Shown here one piece after another: positions 32,292-41,312 of a stretch of DNA of 64,000 nt. The stretch comes from Serratia fonticola (GTDB taxonomy: Bacteria; Pseudomonadota; Gammaproteobacteria; Enterobacterales; Enterobacteriaceae): the NCBI RefSeq assembly GCF_006715025.1, contig NZ_VFMK01000001.1, forward strand, positions 1,736,001-1,800,000, given 5' to 3'. Under the pieces are notes generated by a model, which was given only the letters and a program-made list of their open reading frames with translations, ran no database searches and was not told the DNA's origin. Every line of letters begins with the position of its first letter. Within the stretch, counting starts at the first letter, position 1. A program made the position numbers and the translations under genes.

Positions 32292-32683
32292 TAACAGTCC
32301 CCGGATATACTCTAGAGGCTCCATAGCCCACCAGCGCGGTAGCGTTTTTTGTCGCCACACTGGAAAGAGTCAAACTTGGAGCCCTAATTCAGCAATGAAG
32401 AAACGACTAAAGAGCTAAACGATTAACTTTTACTCATAATCTGGTTTGACTTCATGGCAAGATGTAGCTGATAGCGAATCTGCAACTCTTTTGTCCAAGC
32501 CCATCCACTCATTTTATTACCATCATTATCTAACGGAAGCCCAGTGGAATCGCCGTCTGTAAAGTTAATGGTGCGGATTACAGGGATACTTACACTGTGA
32601 CAAGCTACCAATTCAGTAATCAAGCGGGTTAAGTGAGAATGTTAATTATAATTGGGTGACCTATTAATAGATTGGAAATAAAA
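32292..32683. other. gap with second repeat copy and a doubtful small ORF
   Basis: About 390 bases. It holds the second copy of the CACCAGCGCGGTAG-CG-T-run motif (32329-32350) and a minus-strand frame of 66 codons (32423-32623, NFTDGDSTGLPLDNDGNKMS) without ribosome binding site or known relatives that I can recall; it could be a gene remnant. Confidence 0.4.
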
Positions 32684-32706
32684 AACCACCATTTAGCAAG
32701 GTGGTT
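32684..32706 (-). terminator. terminator of the ATPase gene
   Basis: On the minus strand AACCACC-loop-GGTGGTT is followed by T6. It lies 42 bases after the ATPase stop codon. Confidence 0.8.
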
Positions 32707-32747
32707 CTTTATTTTTGTGGTAATCGTATTAGATTGTACTATATTAT

Positions 32748-34688
32748 TTAATCGCTGGTTTCATCGATATCACTAGAGTAGTATCTATGTGGTCGATGAT
32801 TTTTATCGATACGGATTCTTCCTGATTTCTCTAATACTCTACTGCCCCATATTGCAACCTTTTGGACAGTACAACCGACTGAATCAGCAATATCTCTGGC
32901 TGTCATTGATTCCGGTTCGGGAAGTTGAGATATTAAACCAAGTATTTTTATCTCAACTTCGGCAAAGTTGCCCTCTGTAATGGGGGCATTTTGGTGGACT
33001 ATTTCTGAGAGTACAGTGTCATCATCAAAGCATCTTTTAACTTTAAATTGTATGACTTCGCTCTCGTCATATATCTTGTTGCATTTTTCGCATTTATAAC
33101 TTTTTTGCTTTGTTTTTAAAAAATAAGCATCAAATGGTGATAGTACTGAGTCATAAATGAATCTAATTGGAGTGTAATCATCTTTTTTATCTGCATATCT
33201 TATATTGTATTCATTGCAGACGTCGTAATCTAAAGAGTAAAGGTTATAACTACCACCATGTTTAGATGATATGTTTTCAGATATGAAATGCAGTAAGAAA
33301 TTTTCGCAAAGTATATTTAAGTATTCTCTACGGACAGGGTCAACCATTAAATGGCTGGCTGCTCTATCAGAAAATTTGTTTTTTTCTGCGATGGCTTTTG
33401 TTAGTATTGCATTCCAAAGGTCCATATAGAAACCAGGGATTAATTTTTGCTTTACGCCCCCTACGAATTGTCTTTGATACGTTTTCCTTGCACATGTAAT
33501 GCCGTAGTTTATTTCCGCCAAGCCAATTCTACAATCGGTTGAATTTGTTTGTGCCTGAGAAAATGCATTCTGCAGTATAATCCCCAACGTCCTTGATACG
33601 CCAATTGTTTCCCTTGTTAGGCGATAAAGTATTTCATTTTTATCACCTTTAAAAATATCTTTAAATTTAAGTTCAGGACAGAATTTCTCAATTCTTTTCT
33701 GAATTAATTCCTCTACAAATATTTGCATTCTACTCATGGCTGCTACCGCGCCATTGAATCTCTCAGCATATTCATTAAAATCAAGCGGTATTGGGAAAAT
33801 ATCTCTGCCGATTAATACCCTTTCACCGAAATCATATCGATCTGTAATAACACCAAGTTTAAAGAACATCCCTATTTTGGAACCTAGAAAAGATTTAAGC
33901 AACAAGCTAAATTTCTTTTGATTCTCACTATTTAAATCAGAGTATTCATCAATGAAAACGTAGATAGCATCAATATGTGCTTTATTTTTTATTTCATTAA
34001 TTTTATTTAGGAAGTCTTGAACATTTAACCCTTGTATTTTTTTGTAATTGACACTGCCAGTTGTCTCTGTTGACCCTCCAAACTTTGCGGCTACTTTGGT
34101 AGTGGATGGTGAAAGCTCACCTGAAATTTCATGGTTGCCAATTTTTTTTACATTATCGGTGACTTCAACAACTTTAGCTTTACTTAATGTAACACCCTCA
34201 ATAAGTATTTTTTCAATATAATCAAGATCATCTAGTGCAGGGTTCTGTTTTTTGAAAAGTTTTAAAAAACTCTCTTCAAACATCAATGATAATTGTTTCT
34301 TAAGCGAGTCTATTATTTGCCTTATGAAGTGAACTTCAAGTAAAGATAGCTCGTTTTCTGAGTCGAATAAATCATTGCACGTGCTGAGATCTATATATAT
34401 AGGAAGTACTTTGCTGTCCCCTAGTATAGGTCTTGGTTTGTTATTGTGTGGGGATATAGACTTAAGACACTCATAATAACCTCTTAATAAATTTGTTGTC
34501 TTTCCTGTTCCTCGGCGTCCGGATATAAAATTATCTTGCTTTTGCAGTAAACTATTTAATATTCCAAATGAGTCAATGAAATATCCCTCTAATTGGTCTA
34601 GTTCAGTTATTTTTTCTAAAGCAATATAGTCTGCTCTTAGTATAGAGTTAAATGCACCATTTATTTGTTGTTTCTGTGTGTTTTCCAT
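32748..34688 (-). CDS. large AAA/ORC-CDC6-like ATPase with C-terminal winged helix
   Basis: 646 residues. Walker A is GRRGTGKTT (57-65) and Walker B is AIYVFIDEYSDL (241-252). A CxxC pair sits near residues 534-537 (CEKCNKIYDE). The last 65 residues look like a winged helix (MTARDIADSVGCTVQKVAIW). This composition resembles the P-loop ATPases of mobile islands annotated as ORC/CDC6-like. Its start overlaps the integrase 3' end by 28 bases, so it belongs to the island core. Its AT-rich codon use differs strongly from the chromosome. Confidence 0.75.
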   Translation of the reverse strand: MENTQKQQINGAFNSILRADYIALEKITELDQLEGYFIDSFGILNSLLQKQDNFISGRRGTGKTTNLLRGYYECLKSISPHNNKPRPILGDSKVLPIYIDLSTCNDLFDSENELSLLEVHFIRQIIDSLKKQLSLMFEESFLKLFKKQNPALDDLDYIEKILIEGVTLSKAKVVEVTDNVKKIGNHEISGELSPSTTKVAAKFGGSTETTGSVNYKKIQGLNVQDFLNKINEIKNKAHIDAIYVFIDEYSDLNSENQKKFSLLLKSFLGSKIGMFFKLGVITDRYDFGERVLIGRDIFPIPLDFNEYAERFNGAVAAMSRMQIFVEELIQKRIEKFCPELKFKDIFKGDKNEILYRLTRETIGVSRTLGIILQNAFSQAQTNSTDCRIGLAEINYGITCARKTYQRQFVGGVKQKLIPGFYMDLWNAILTKAIAEKNKFSDRAASHLMVDPVRREYLNILCENFLLHFISENISSKHGGSYNLYSLDYDVCNEYNIRYADKKDDYTPIRFIYDSVLSPFDAYFLKTKQKSYKCEKCNKIYDESEVIQFKVKRCFDDDTVLSEIVHQNAPITEGNFAEVEIKILGLISQLPEPESMTARDIADSVGCTVQKVAIWGSRVLEKSGRIRIDKNHRPHRYYSSDIDETSD

Positions 34689-35896
34689 AAATATTCCTTT
34701 TTAATTTCTAACCCTAGAAATCTCTTCCCCCACCATTTCATGAGATTTCTCCTATATTCTAGATGATTTGAGTGTTTATATGCTCTACGAACCTCATTTT
34801 TGTCATAATGTGCTAATGCTGCTTCTATCACATTAGCATTAAACTCAGCCTCATTCATTGCCGTACTAGCGATAGACCGTAAACCATGTGCGACTAATTT
34901 TCCACCATAACCTATGCGTTTTAGTGCTGCATTCGCAGTTTTGCTGTTCATGGGCTTGCGTGGGTCATTACGGCTAGGGAATACATGCTCACGGCTACCG
35001 CTGATCGGGCGCATGATTTCGAGTATCTCTAATGCCTGGTCTGAAAGCAGCACAATGTGATCGCGCTTTGCTTTCATCCGTTCTGCCGGTATGCACCATT
35101 CCCTTTTCTCTATATTGATTTCGACTCAGGCGGTTGCCGAGGCTTCCGCAGGTCGTATCAACGTAAGCAACTGCCATTCCAGTAAACAGCGCGTTGGTAT
35201 CGATAGATTACTCATCGAGATTGTGCGCATCAGCTTAGGCAGTTCTTCTGGTCGTATAGTCGGCATATGCTGCTTCTTAGGGCGCTCGAATGCATTACCA
35301 ATACCAGAAGCCGGATTAGCATCAATCAAGCCAGTGTTGACGGCGTAGATCATGATTTCGTTAATACGCTGCACTAATCGGCGAACTGTCTCTAATGCGC
35401 CACGGGCCTTGATAGGTTCCAGCACTTGGATCAGCAAACGCGCTTTGATGTCCTGAACCGGGATATTTTCAATAGACGGTAATATGTCCTTCTCGAGAGA
35501 ACGCCAGATATCTTCCGCATGCTTAGCGCTAACACTGGCCTGCTTCAACGCGAACCATTGCTTTGCCACATTCAGGAAAATACTTTCTTGCGCTATCTGC
35601 TGCTGTTCCGCTTCTGCTGCCTCTTTAGCCTGTGGGTCAATGCCTCTCGCCAGTATCGCGAGCTTTTCGGCGCGTATTTGTCGGGCGTCGGCAAGTGACA
35701 GGGCAGGGTAGGCACCGAGGCTAACCATAGTTCGTGAACTTGTGCCGGGGCGGAGATAGCGGAAACGCCACAACTTCTTGCCGGTGGTTTTAACTAGCAG
35801 GAACAAACCGTCACCGTCATGCAGGGTGAGATCTTTATCGGTGGCTTTGGCTTTTTGTACTTCGGTATGCGTGAGGGGGCGCGTAGTGCGCGCCAT
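34661..35896 (-). pseudogene. tyrosine recombinase (ssrA-specific integrase), broken by an in-frame TGA
   Basis: A 411-codon P4/CP4-57-type integrase frame. The N-terminal arm-binding domain (TRPLTHTEVQKAKATDKDLT, LHDGDGLFLLVKTTG) and core-binding domain are intact. At codon 257 (35126-35128) a TGA replaces the expected Trp after TLIRPAEASATA; the frame continues without shift through VEINIEKREWCIPAERMKAK, the catalytic HGLRSIA and the Tyr region AYKHSNHLEYRR. So one base change separates the first Arg from the His-x-x-Arg and Tyr. The start codon is ATG at 35894-35896, as in relatives beginning MART. The enzyme is probably inactive, freezing the island. Confidence 0.9.
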
Positions 35897-36001
35897 GCGT
35901 GGATTCTTCCGTCTATTGGGCAAGCATTTTAGCGTATACATAAACGTATACCAATAAATACCGGATTCAGCCGGATATCCTCGGACTACTACAGACACAA
36001 A

Positions 36002-36034
36002 AAAGCCCGCAAACCTAGGTGGGATGCGGGCTTT
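36002..36034 (-). terminator. terminator after ssrA
   Basis: AAAGCCCGC...GCGGGCTTT, followed on the minus strand by six T; it lies 45 bases after the tmRNA 3' end and before the integrase gene. Confidence 0.8.
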
Positions 36035-36077
36035 CCGTACTTCTCCGGACTTATCTGGTAATACCCGGATCATTATT

Positions 36078-36441
36078 TGGTGGAGCTGGGGGGATTTGAA
36101 CCCCCGTCCGAAATTACTACACCGTCGGCACTACATGCTTAGTCCAATCTTTACATTCGCCTGCCAGCTGCGGATGGACACGCTACTAACAAACTAGCCT
36201 GATTAGATTTAACGCTTCAGCCCCAGGCAGGACATCCACGCGATCTCTTTTGGTTTTGACCTCTCTTGATCCCCGTCTTAAGAGCGGAAGCTAGGGAGAG
36301 AGGGCTCTGAGCAGGTTATTAAGCTGCTAGTGCGTAGTTTTCGTCGTTTGCGACTATTTTTTTGCGGCTTTTTACGAGGCCAACCGCCCCTCGGCATGCT
36401 CCTTGGGCTTCGCAAATCCCGTCGAATCCAGAATCAGCCCC
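36078..36441 (-). ncRNA. ssrA: tmRNA
   Basis: 364 nt. The minus strand begins GGGGCTGATTCTGGATTCGA and ends with a T-arm GGTTCAAATCC and CCAGCTCCACCA, which pair as the tRNA-like part. The tag frame GCAAACGACGAAAACTACGC continues to encode ANDENYALAA and stops with TAA. Together with SmpB it rescues stalled ribosomes and marks the products for proteolysis. Its 3' end is a common integration site, and the broken integrase lies directly downstream of it. Confidence 0.97.
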
Positions 36442-36490
36442 AAGTAACTTCGTGCAGTATACCAGAAGGTTATCCTGTTACGCCAGTGGC

Positions 36491-36973
36491 TTAACGATTG
36501 GCATGCTTCATGATACGGGCTTTCGCCGTCTGCCATTCACGATCTTTGATGTTATCGCGCTTATCGTGTTCTTTCTTACCTTTAGCAACACCGATCTTCA
36601 CCTTGCTCCAGGCATTTTTCCAATACATGGAGAGGGCGACAACGGTGTAACCATCGCGGGTCACGCGGCCAATCAGTGAGTCCAGCTCACGTTTTTTCAG
36701 CAGGAGTTTACGGGTACGTGTTGGATCGCATACAACATGAGTCGAAGCGACGTTCAGCGGCGTAATGGTTGCGCCAAACAGATAGGCTTCACCGTCACGG
36801 AACATCACATAACTGTCGCTGATGTTAGCTTTGCCAGCACGCAGTGATTTTACTTCCCAACCTTGCAATGCCAAGCCCGCTTCAATCTCTTCTTCAATGA
36901 AGTATTCGAAACGCGCTCGCTTGTTTTGTGCAATGGTAGCGGAACCGGGTTTGTATGCTTTTTTCTTTGTCAT
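36491..36973 (-). CDS. smpB: SsrA-binding protein SmpB
   Basis: 160 residues. KKAYKPGSATIAQNKRARFE, IEEEIEAGLALQGWEVKSLR, and the C-terminal KKEHDKRDNIKDREWQTAKA are the family signatures; the last forms the helix placed in the mRNA channel. It lies just upstream of ssrA on the same strand, the usual order. Confidence 0.97.
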   Translation of the reverse strand: MTKKKAYKPGSATIAQNKRARFEYFIEEEIEAGLALQGWEVKSLRAGKANISDSYVMFRDGEAYLFGATITPLNVASTHVVCDPTRTRKLLLKKRELDSLIGRVTRDGYTVVALSMYWKNAWSKVKIGVAKGKKEHDKRDNIKDREWQTAKARIMKHANR

Positions 36974-37048
36974 AGTTTGTTCATTATACTGGATGCCACA
37001 GCGAAAGAAATCCTTTCCCGTTCAGCACCTGCGCAATTTTTCGCATTT

Positions 37049-37075
37049 TATACCCGTCATACTTCAAGTTGTAAG
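37049..37075. repeat. single arm of the dispersed palindromic repeat
   Basis: TATACCCGTCATACTTCAAG then TTGTAAG, the left arm of the repeat also seen at 38390 and 56360; the matching right arm is not present. Confidence 0.6.
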
Positions 37076-37159
37076 TGTCCGCGGAGTGCGTAGCAGATTT
37101 TTTGTTTGACGCCAGATAAATGGTATTATCTGTACGTTTTATGCCTCACAGGAAATGTT

Positions 37160-37594
37160 ATGCCTCAGATCAGTCGGTCTGCATTGGTGCCCTTTAGCGC
37201 TGAGCAGATGTATCAGTTGGTTAATGATGTTCATTCTTACCCCGATTTTCTGCCAGGGTGCACCGGCAGCCGGGTGATTACCGCTTCCCAAAACGAAATG
37301 ACCGCGGCGGTTGAGGTGGCAAAAGCCGGTATCAGTAAAACCTTTACCACGCGTAATACCTTGCTGGATAACCAAAGCATCAATATGCAGTTGGTCGATG
37401 GTCCGTTCCGTAAGCTGATGGGGGGATGGCAGTTTACTGCGTTGAGCCCGGAAGCGTGCAAGGTTGAATTGCATCTGGATTTTGAATTCACCAACAAGCT
37501 GATCGAACTGGCCTTCGGCAAAGTGTTTAAAGAGCTTGCGGGTAGCATGGTGCAAGCCTTCACTCAGCGGGCAAAAGAGGTTTACAGTGTCTGA
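37160..37594 (+). CDS. ratA: RatA-type START-domain protein (ribosome association / coenzyme Q binding)
   Basis: 144 residues from the ATG with AGGAAAT upstream, as in E. coli (MPQISR start). LVPFSAEQMYQLVNDVHSYP, FLPGCTGSRV and ELHLDFEFTNKLIELAFGKV are conserved. RatA was reported to bind the 50S subunit; its relatives bind quinone (COQ10). It overlaps rnfH, with which it forms an operon. Divergent from smpB. Confidence 0.92.
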   Translation: MPQISRSALVPFSAEQMYQLVNDVHSYPDFLPGCTGSRVITASQNEMTAAVEVAKAGISKTFTTRNTLLDNQSINMQLVDGPFRKLMGGWQFTALSPEACKVELHLDFEFTNKLIELAFGKVFKELAGSMVQAFTQRAKEVYSV

Positions 37595-37871
37595 AATACG
37601 CGTGGAGGTAGTCTACGCGTTGCCAGAGCGTCAATATGTCCGCAACGTGAAGCTGGTGGCGGGCAGTACCGTTGAGCAGGCGATCCAGGCCTCCGGCTTG
37701 TTAGAGCTACGTAGCGATATCGATTTAGCCAGCAACAAGGTGGGGATTTACAGTCGGCCTGCCAAGTTAGGCGATGCACTTAATGACGGGGACCGGGTAG
37801 AAATTTACCGGCCGTTGATTGCCGATCCTAAAGAACTGCGACGCCAACGGGCGGAAAAGGCAAAAAAATAA
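37587..37871 (+). CDS. rnfH: RnfH/RatB family ubiquitin-like protein
   Basis: 94 residues. The frame starts GTG at 37587 and overlaps the ratA stop (GTGTCTGA), giving VSEIRVEVVYALPERQ with a beta-grasp fold. SRPAKLGDALNDGDRVEIYR and PLIADPKELRRQRAEKAKK are the family end. Function unclear; translation likely coupled to ratA. Confidence 0.88.
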   Translation: MSEIRVEVVYALPERQYVRNVKLVAGSTVEQAIQASGLLELRSDIDLASNKVGIYSRPAKLGDALNDGDRVEIYRPLIADPKELRRQRAEKAKK

Positions 37872-37897
37872 GGCGCTGAATACGCCTTATTTTTTTA
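37867..37897 (+). terminator. terminator of ratA-rnfH
   Basis: AATAAGGCG-CTGAATA-CGCCTTATT followed by T6, overlapping the rnfH stop codon. Confidence 0.85.
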
Positions 37898-37984
37898 TCT
37901 GAGCACTCTCTTCCGAGTTGCAGCCTGTGACTGTCGTGAAGAATTTCCCCCTTCCTCACGGGCCGGATGACAGTTCCAGCCGGC

Positions 37985-38323
37985 TTACTGAGTCAGCGCC
38001 GGTTTATTCTGCATATCCGTCAATACGCCAGCGCTGTCAAACGTCAGCGTCAGGGTTTGCTGCGTGATCTTCTCATGGCCAGGCTGCTGGCGGAACACGT
38101 AGAACCAAGTCTGAGTACCAAACGGATCCTGCATCATTGGCGTCCCCAATGTGTAGGCAACCTGTTGTTGCGTCATTCCTTTGTGGATTTTTGCCACATC
38201 GGTAGGCGTCAGGTAGTTACCCTGGTTGATATCAGGCCGGTAAACCACCTTTTCAAAGGTAGAACAGCCTGCAGTCAGCATCACAAGAACCACAGCGGCA
38301 GCTGTCAGCATTTTACAGCGCAT
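37985..38323 (-). CDS. bamE: outer membrane protein assembly lipoprotein BamE
   Basis: 112 residues. Signal peptide MLTAAAVVLVMLTAGC with lipobox LTAGC, the Cys at residue 18-20 depending on start. PDINQGNYLTPTDVAKIHKG, MTQQQVAYTLGTPM and DPFGTQTWFYVFRQ are conserved. A subunit of the BAM complex that inserts outer membrane beta-barrels. Convergent with rnfH; divergent from none, next to recN as in E. coli. Confidence 0.95.
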   Translation of the reverse strand: MRCKMLTAAAVVLVMLTAGCSTFEKVVYRPDINQGNYLTPTDVAKIHKGMTQQQVAYTLGTPMMQDPFGTQTWFYVFRQQPGHEKITQQTLTLTFDSAGVLTDMQNKPALTQ

Positions 38324-38389
38324 AGTAATCACATTCCTTTAGGGCATAGGATGCCGATGATAATAGACCTTGCAGCAGTTGGGAACCTT

Positions 38390-38514
38390 TATACCCTTCA
38401 TCTTTCAAGTTGCTGCTGTGTTGGCTTCCCTCTCTCCCCCCTGTCACTTTGTTGACCAAGCTCCTGGGGATGCGTCTGGTTGCCGCCTTGCCGCATCTTG
38501 AAATCTATTGAGTA
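38390..38514. repeat. full-length dispersed palindromic repeat
   Basis: 125 bases that begin TATACCCTTCATCTTTCAAG (then TTGCTGC) and end CATCTTGAAATCTATTGAGT; ends are inverted repeats. Located between bamE and recN. Same family as 11900, 37049 and 56360. It resembles the ERIC/YPAL-like palindromes of Yersinia and Serratia. Confidence 0.65.
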
Positions 38515-38561
38515 AACAACGCCAAAGTCAGACCTCACGGAAGCAAAAAAGTTGTGATTTT

Positions 38562-40223
38562 TTATGCGGCAAGCAGCTCTTTTGCGTTTGCCAGCGTATT
38601 TCTGGTGACTTCACTGCCGCCGAGAAGGCGCGCCAACTCTTGCAGGCGTGCCCGTTTATCCAAAGGTGACATCTGGGTCTCGGTTGCGGTGCCGTCGGTT
38701 TGCTTGCTGACAAAGAAATGCTGGTGGCCACAACCGGCAACCTGCGGCAAGTGAGTGACGCACATGACCTGTGTTGACTCCCCTAGCTGACGCAACAGGC
38801 GGCCGACAATAGCGGCCGTTGGGCCACTGATACCCACGTCAACTTCATCGAAAATCAACGCCGGGGTTTCCATTTTACGTGCGGTGATGACCTGAATGGC
38901 TAACGCAATGCGCGAAAGCTCGCCACCAGAGGCGACTTTTGCCAGCGGTTGCAGAGGTTGCCCTGGGTTAGTGGAAACACAGAACTCAATGCGGCTCGCG
39001 CCTTCACTGCTCAAATATTCCGGTTCAAAATGCACGTCGATATTAAATTTGCCATGTGGCATCGAAAGCGCATGCATGCTTTCGGTAATCAGACTCGTCA
39101 GTTCAGCGGCATAGTGTTGGCGCTTTTGATGGAGCTGTTCAGCCAGAACCAGTGCTTGCTGATGATGCAGGCTGACGGCTTCACTCAGATGTTGATGATC
39201 GCTTTCTTGTTGGGAAAGTAATTGCTGTTCATCTAACAATTGCTGATGCAGATTGGGTAACTCTTCTGGTGCAACATGGTGCTTGCGTGCCAGGCTGATT
39301 TGCCGGGATAAGCGCTGTTCCAGTTCGTGCAGACGGTTAGGGTCGAGGTCCATACGGTCGGCATAATGACGCAGCTCGTCACTAGCTTCGCTGATTTGAA
39401 TTGAAGCCTCTTCGAGCATGTCCAGCAAGCCACTCAGCTTCTCGTCCATCCCCACCAGTTCCAGCAGCAGGTGTTTGGTACCGTAGAGCTGGCTGAGCAT
39501 ATTGTGTTCTTCGTCATCGGCTAACAGTTGCAGGGCTTGTTGGCTGAGCGTCAACAACTGGCCACTGTTGGCCAGACGCTTATATTCGGCATCAATCTGT
39601 TCAAACTCGCCAACCTGCGGCGCGAATTCATTGAGCTCTTTTAATTGATACTGCAGCAGCTGTTTACGCGCATCGCGCTCAATGGATTGCTGCTGATGGT
39701 GCGCCAGTTCTCGGCAGCTTTGATGCCATTGCTGGTAAGCGTGACGCATGGCAGCCTGTAAGGCCGGCTCGCTGGCATAGGCATCCAGCAACTGTTTTTG
39801 ATGTTCGGGTTTTAGCAGCAGTTGATGAGCGTGCTGGCCATGGATCTGGATCAGGCGTTGGCCGAGTTCCCGCAGTTGGGAAAGGGGGACGGCAGTACCG
39901 TTGATAAAGCCACGGGAACGGCCATCCGTACCAATCACACGGCGCAGCAGGCACTCATTACTGTCATCCAACTGATTTTGCTCCAGCCATTCGCGGGCTG
40001 AAGGGGTATCTGCCAGCGAGAAGCGGGCGCAGATATCGGCACGAGAGGCCCCCAGGCGCACGACATTACCATCGGCGCGATTACCCAGGCACAGGCCCAG
40101 TGCATCGATAGCAATCGACTTACCGGCACCGGTTTCACCGGTGATCGCTGTCATACCCGGTTGAAAATCGATCTCCAACTCACGAACGATAGCAAAATTG
40201 CTGATGGTTAATTGCGCCAACAT
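38562..40223 (-). CDS. recN: DNA repair protein RecN
   Basis: 553 residues (E. coli 553). SMC-like ATPase: Walker A GETGAGKS at residues about 29-36, long central coiled coil (residues 150-370), the signature VASGGELSRIALA and Walker B LIFDEVDVGISG near the C-terminus. It acts early in double-strand break repair. Start at M in MLAQLTISNFAIV. Two LexA boxes lie directly upstream, so it is SOS-controlled. Confidence 0.97.
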   Translation of the reverse strand: MLAQLTISNFAIVRELEIDFQPGMTAITGETGAGKSIAIDALGLCLGNRADGNVVRLGASRADICARFSLADTPSAREWLEQNQLDDSNECLLRRVIGTDGRSRGFINGTAVPLSQLRELGQRLIQIHGQHAHQLLLKPEHQKQLLDAYASEPALQAAMRHAYQQWHQSCRELAHHQQQSIERDARKQLLQYQLKELNEFAPQVGEFEQIDAEYKRLANSGQLLTLSQQALQLLADDEEHNMLSQLYGTKHLLLELVGMDEKLSGLLDMLEEASIQISEASDELRHYADRMDLDPNRLHELEQRLSRQISLARKHHVAPEELPNLHQQLLDEQQLLSQQESDHQHLSEAVSLHHQQALVLAEQLHQKRQHYAAELTSLITESMHALSMPHGKFNIDVHFEPEYLSSEGASRIEFCVSTNPGQPLQPLAKVASGGELSRIALAIQVITARKMETPALIFDEVDVGISGPTAAIVGRLLRQLGESTQVMCVTHLPQVAGCGHQHFFVSKQTDGTATETQMSPLDKRARLQELARLLGGSEVTRNTLANAKELLAA

Positions 40224-40251
40224 AGGGACCTTCCTGTGTATAAACACATAA

Positions 40252-40289
40252 CTGTGATTTCATACAGTATAAACTGGTTTTATATACAG
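40252..40289 (-). promoter_or_regulatory. tandem LexA boxes of recN
   Basis: CTGTGATTTCATACAG (40252-40267) and CTGGTTTTATATACAG (40274-40289) both fit CTG-N10-CAG. Tandem boxes of this kind give tight SOS repression. A third, imperfect site (CTGTGTATAAACACAT) lies at 40234. Confidence 0.9.
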
Positions 40290-40309
40290 TAAAGTAGTTG
40301 CAACCCTTT

Positions 40310-41188
40310 TTAGAACAATTTTTTTGACCAGCCCAGTTTGGTACTCAACGTATTGAAATAGCTGTAATCCTTGGGGTGAATCAGATTCAAATAGAAGTCA
40401 CTGCGGCGAATCAATACCTCTTCACCTTCCTGAATGGGCAGCGCTATCTGGCTGTCACAGCTGATTTCCAGGTCACCGCCGATATGGGAGAATTTTAACC
40501 GAATGGTGCTATCGCCATTAATAACCAGTGGCCGGGCGGAAAGCGTATGTGGGAACATGGGGACCAGCGCGATGGCTTCCAACGATGGTGTTAATATTGG
40601 CCCACCTGCAGAAAGTGAATACGCGGTGGAGCCGGTTGGGGTGGCGATAATCAGGCCGTCGGAACGCTGCGAGAAGGCGAAGCGATCGTCAATGTAAACT
40701 TCGAATTCGATCATATGCGCCACCTTGCCAGGGTGCAGTACCACTTCGTTAATCGCGGTGCTGATACGGCATTGCTGGTGTTCCTTGTGAACGATGGTTT
40801 CCAGCAAGAAGCGCTTTTCGTCGATGTATTCACCCTCCAGCACGTCCGCCAGTTGCTGGAGCGCATTATCCGGATCGAGATCGGTCAAAAAGCCCAGATT
40901 ACCGCGGTTAACCCCGATAACCTTGATGTCATAACGCGCCAATACGCGGGCGGCACCTAACATATTGCCATCACCACCAACCACCACGGCCAGATCGGCC
41001 TGTTGGCCAATATCAGCCAGGCTGCCGGTTACGGCGTCTTGCAGGCCAAGATCGTGGGCAATCTGGCGCTCGAGCATCACGGGATAGCCACGGGCGACCA
41101 ACCAGTGAAATAGCATCTCATGGGTGGCCAGTGCCGAAGGGTGACGCGGGTGGCCGACAATGCCAATACATGCAAATTTTTTATTCAT
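40310..41188 (-). CDS. nadK: NAD kinase
   Basis: 292 residues (E. coli 292) from MNKKFACIGIVGHPRH. The motifs VVVGGDGNMLGAARVLARYD, TPTGSTAYSLSAGGPILTP and GDLEISCDSQIALPI are specific to NAD kinase. It phosphorylates NAD to NADP. Between recN and grpE as in E. coli. Confidence 0.97.
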   Translation of the reverse strand: MNKKFACIGIVGHPRHPSALATHEMLFHWLVARGYPVMLERQIAHDLGLQDAVTGSLADIGQQADLAVVVGGDGNMLGAARVLARYDIKVIGVNRGNLGFLTDLDPDNALQQLADVLEGEYIDEKRFLLETIVHKEHQQCRISTAINEVVLHPGKVAHMIEFEVYIDDRFAFSQRSDGLIIATPTGSTAYSLSAGGPILTPSLEAIALVPMFPHTLSARPLVINGDSTIRLKFSHIGGDLEISCDSQIALPIQEGEEVLIRRSDFYLNLIHPKDYSYFNTLSTKLGWSKKLF

Positions 41189-41242
41189 TGTTGTGATTTC
41201 CCTCACCGGGGTCGGTTTATGCCCCACATTGTGACCGGTTGA

Positions 41243-41270
41243 CTTGAAACCCCGGTTTTGATCCCCATAA
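41243..41270 (+). promoter_or_regulatory. sigma32 (heat shock) promoter of grpE
   Basis: CTTGAAA (41243-41249), a 13-base spacer and CCCCATAA (41263-41270), close to the RpoH consensus, 43 bases before the grpE start codon. Confidence 0.9.
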
Positions 41271-41312
41271 TAAGCGAAGTTGCGAGATTAATGCTAAAAC
41301 GCGGAGATATTC

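Noticed and set aside
32423..32623. 66-codon minus-strand ORF as a gene
   Set aside because: No ribosome binding site, no family; listed only as doubtful in the gap entry.
36362..36679. Plus-strand ORF across ssrA and smpB
   Set aside because: Overlaps tmRNA and the conserved smpB frame.
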